Assembly: GCA_020247395.1 (NCBI GenBank)
Contig: JADCJC010000055.1
Span: forward strand, 1 to 64,000
DNA from: Rhodocyclaceae bacterium
GTDB taxonomy: Bacteria; Pseudomonadota; Gammaproteobacteria; Burkholderiales; Usitatibacteraceae
Direction of reading: 5' to 3'
DNA length: 64,000 nt
Position numbers and translations under genes: made by a program. Shown in pieces: positions 63,254 through 64,000 of the stretch (its first letter is position 1; each line of letters starts with the position of its first letter). The notes beneath the pieces are model-generated. The model was not told the origin of the DNA. It did no database searches and saw only the letters and a program-made list of their open reading frames with translations.

Positions 63254-64000
63254 CTAAATGCAGGGTGACTGATTTTGTTGTGGCCGATGTGTGAGTGTCT
63301 CTTTGTACCAACCTACATCGAGTGTTGCGACTTCCCCAAAGGTCGCTTTGTGTTTGATCGACAGCCAGATTATTTGTGAGGCGGTGAAGGTCATGGTCCA
63401 GAAGGGTAGTGGATCGCGCCAAGACCAAGTGACATCTTTTGCCTGGATGAATTTATTGAGTAGTGGGAAAAAGCTGGAAGTGAACATCGCCTTTTGCACT
63501 TCAGTCAGGCAAGGATAGAACTGCTGCAATAAAATCTCGTCGCGAAAGGCTATGTCGCTTGGCGTCATGGTCGGGTCGATTACAGCTTTGGCCAGATCGT
63601 CGGCATAAACAAAGTGTGCGCCGCTGGTGGCGCGGGGGTTACATTCAATGGAATGCACATTACCTTCAGCGTCTTCGACAAAGTCAAAAGAAATAAATCC
63701 TGTGAAGTTGAGCGCCTCAACAAATTGGTTTACCCATTGTTGAATAGCGATGTTGCCCGGGTGCGATTCAGCGATGCGCTCGAACGCGACTGCGACCGAG
63801 CCAGACATCACCGCGCCTCGGTAGACGACCGTGGTGAGCACAACCCCCGAGCGAGCGATGGAAAAAGTGCTGAGCACGTTACCCTTTACCCAGCGCTGCA
63901 CAATCATCGGAGCGGCAGGATCAACGGCTGGCAATGTGTCGCCGCGCTGATGAAAGGTCACACCGCGTCCGGAACATGAAAAAACTGGCTTGCTGATGTA
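63254..64000 (-). CDS. ATP-grasp domain protein, 3' part only (5' end beyond the window)
   Basis: The frame is open to the right edge: upstream of the first internal GTG at 63961 it continues with YISKPVFSCSGRGV, the ATP-binding lysine/glycine loop of ATP-grasp ligases. Later parts are MIVQRWVKGNVLSTFSIARSGVV, FISFDFVEDAEGNVHSIECNPRATSGAHFV with the metal-binding Glu/Asn, typical of carbamoyl-phosphate synthase-like or preATP-grasp ligases. The C-terminal 90 residues (FFPLLNKFIQAKDVTWSWRDPLPFWTMTFTASQIIWLSIKHK) resemble stand-alone ATP-grasp enzymes of unknown product. Substrate cannot be told. Confidence 0.8.
   Translation of the reverse strand, partial: YISKPVFSCSGRGVTFHQRGDTLPAVDPAAPMIVQRWVKGNVLSTFSIARSGVVLTTVVYRGAVMSGSVAVAFERIAESHPGNIAIQQWVNQFVEALNFTGFISFDFVEDAEGNVHSIECNPRATSGAHFVYADDLAKAVIDPTMTPSDIAFRDEILLQQFYPCLTEVQKAMFTSSFFPLLNKFIQAKDVTWSWRDPLPFWTMTFTASQIIWLSIKHKATFGEVATLDVGWYKETLTHRPQQNQSPCI

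Overview
This 64-kb window is chromosomal DNA that reads as a betaproteobacterium, most likely Burkholderiales or a close relative. That inference rests on the cysI-DUF934-cysH-cysD-cysN-cobA order, an OxyR with Cys199/Cys208, the nrdR-ribD-ribE-ribBA-ribH-nusB-thiL-pgpA run, the C5-pathway hemA and the overall protein style. Bacteriochlorophyll and carotenoid genes point to a phototroph, possibly an aerobic anoxygenic one. I cannot fix the genus. Coding density is high, and many genes are joined by ATGA or TAATG stop/start overlaps. I see no rRNA, tRNA or CRISPR.

Layout. 1-2.7 kb is an accessory segment: the 5' end of a tyrosine recombinase, a RelE/HigB-type toxin with its XRE antitoxin, and two exported proteins of unknown function, the first visibly AT-richer than its surroundings. 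2.9-13.5 kb is sulfur assimilation on the minus strand: rhodanese, sulfate ABC transporter (cysA, cysW, cysT, sbp), uroporphyrinogen methyltransferase for siroheme, ATP sulfurylase (cysN, cysD), APS reductase (cysH), DUF934 and sulfite reductase (cysI). A TonB-dependent receptor lies upstream of it.

16-34.5 kb is the most distinctive region. It looks like a storage-lipid (wax ester/triacylglycerol) locus: diacylglycerol kinase, a two-domain fatty acyl-CoA reductase of the Marinobacter alcohol-forming type, two phasin-like granule proteins, a patatin lipase, a TetR regulator, a TPR protein, a wax ester synthase/DGAT, an acyl-CoA-binding protein and a long-chain acyl-CoA ligase. Further on, a GMC alcohol oxidoreductase and an aldehyde dehydrogenase could close the cycle by re-oxidising fatty alcohols. 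Inside it sit a probable 122-bp MITE, a PLP dehydratase, a frameshifted membrane protein, a PhzF protein and an exported MsrA.

34.6-44.4 kb is housekeeping: ApbE, glyA, nrdR, riboflavin synthesis (with a degenerate GTP cyclohydrolase II half in RibBA), nusB, thiL, pgpA and a glycerophosphodiesterase. 44.6-48 kb holds an orphan ParA, a small unknown protein, oxyR with a matching operator, and an MFS transporter. 48-56.1 kb is tetrapyrrole and pigment synthesis: hemA facing away from bchI-bchD-bchO-crtI-crtB, with a TGT-N12-ACA (PpsR/CrtJ-type) palindrome in the shared control region. 56.5-64 kb carries a chemoreceptor, a DUF5916 outer-membrane protein, a LytS/LytTR two-component pair and a truncated ATP-grasp gene at the window edge.
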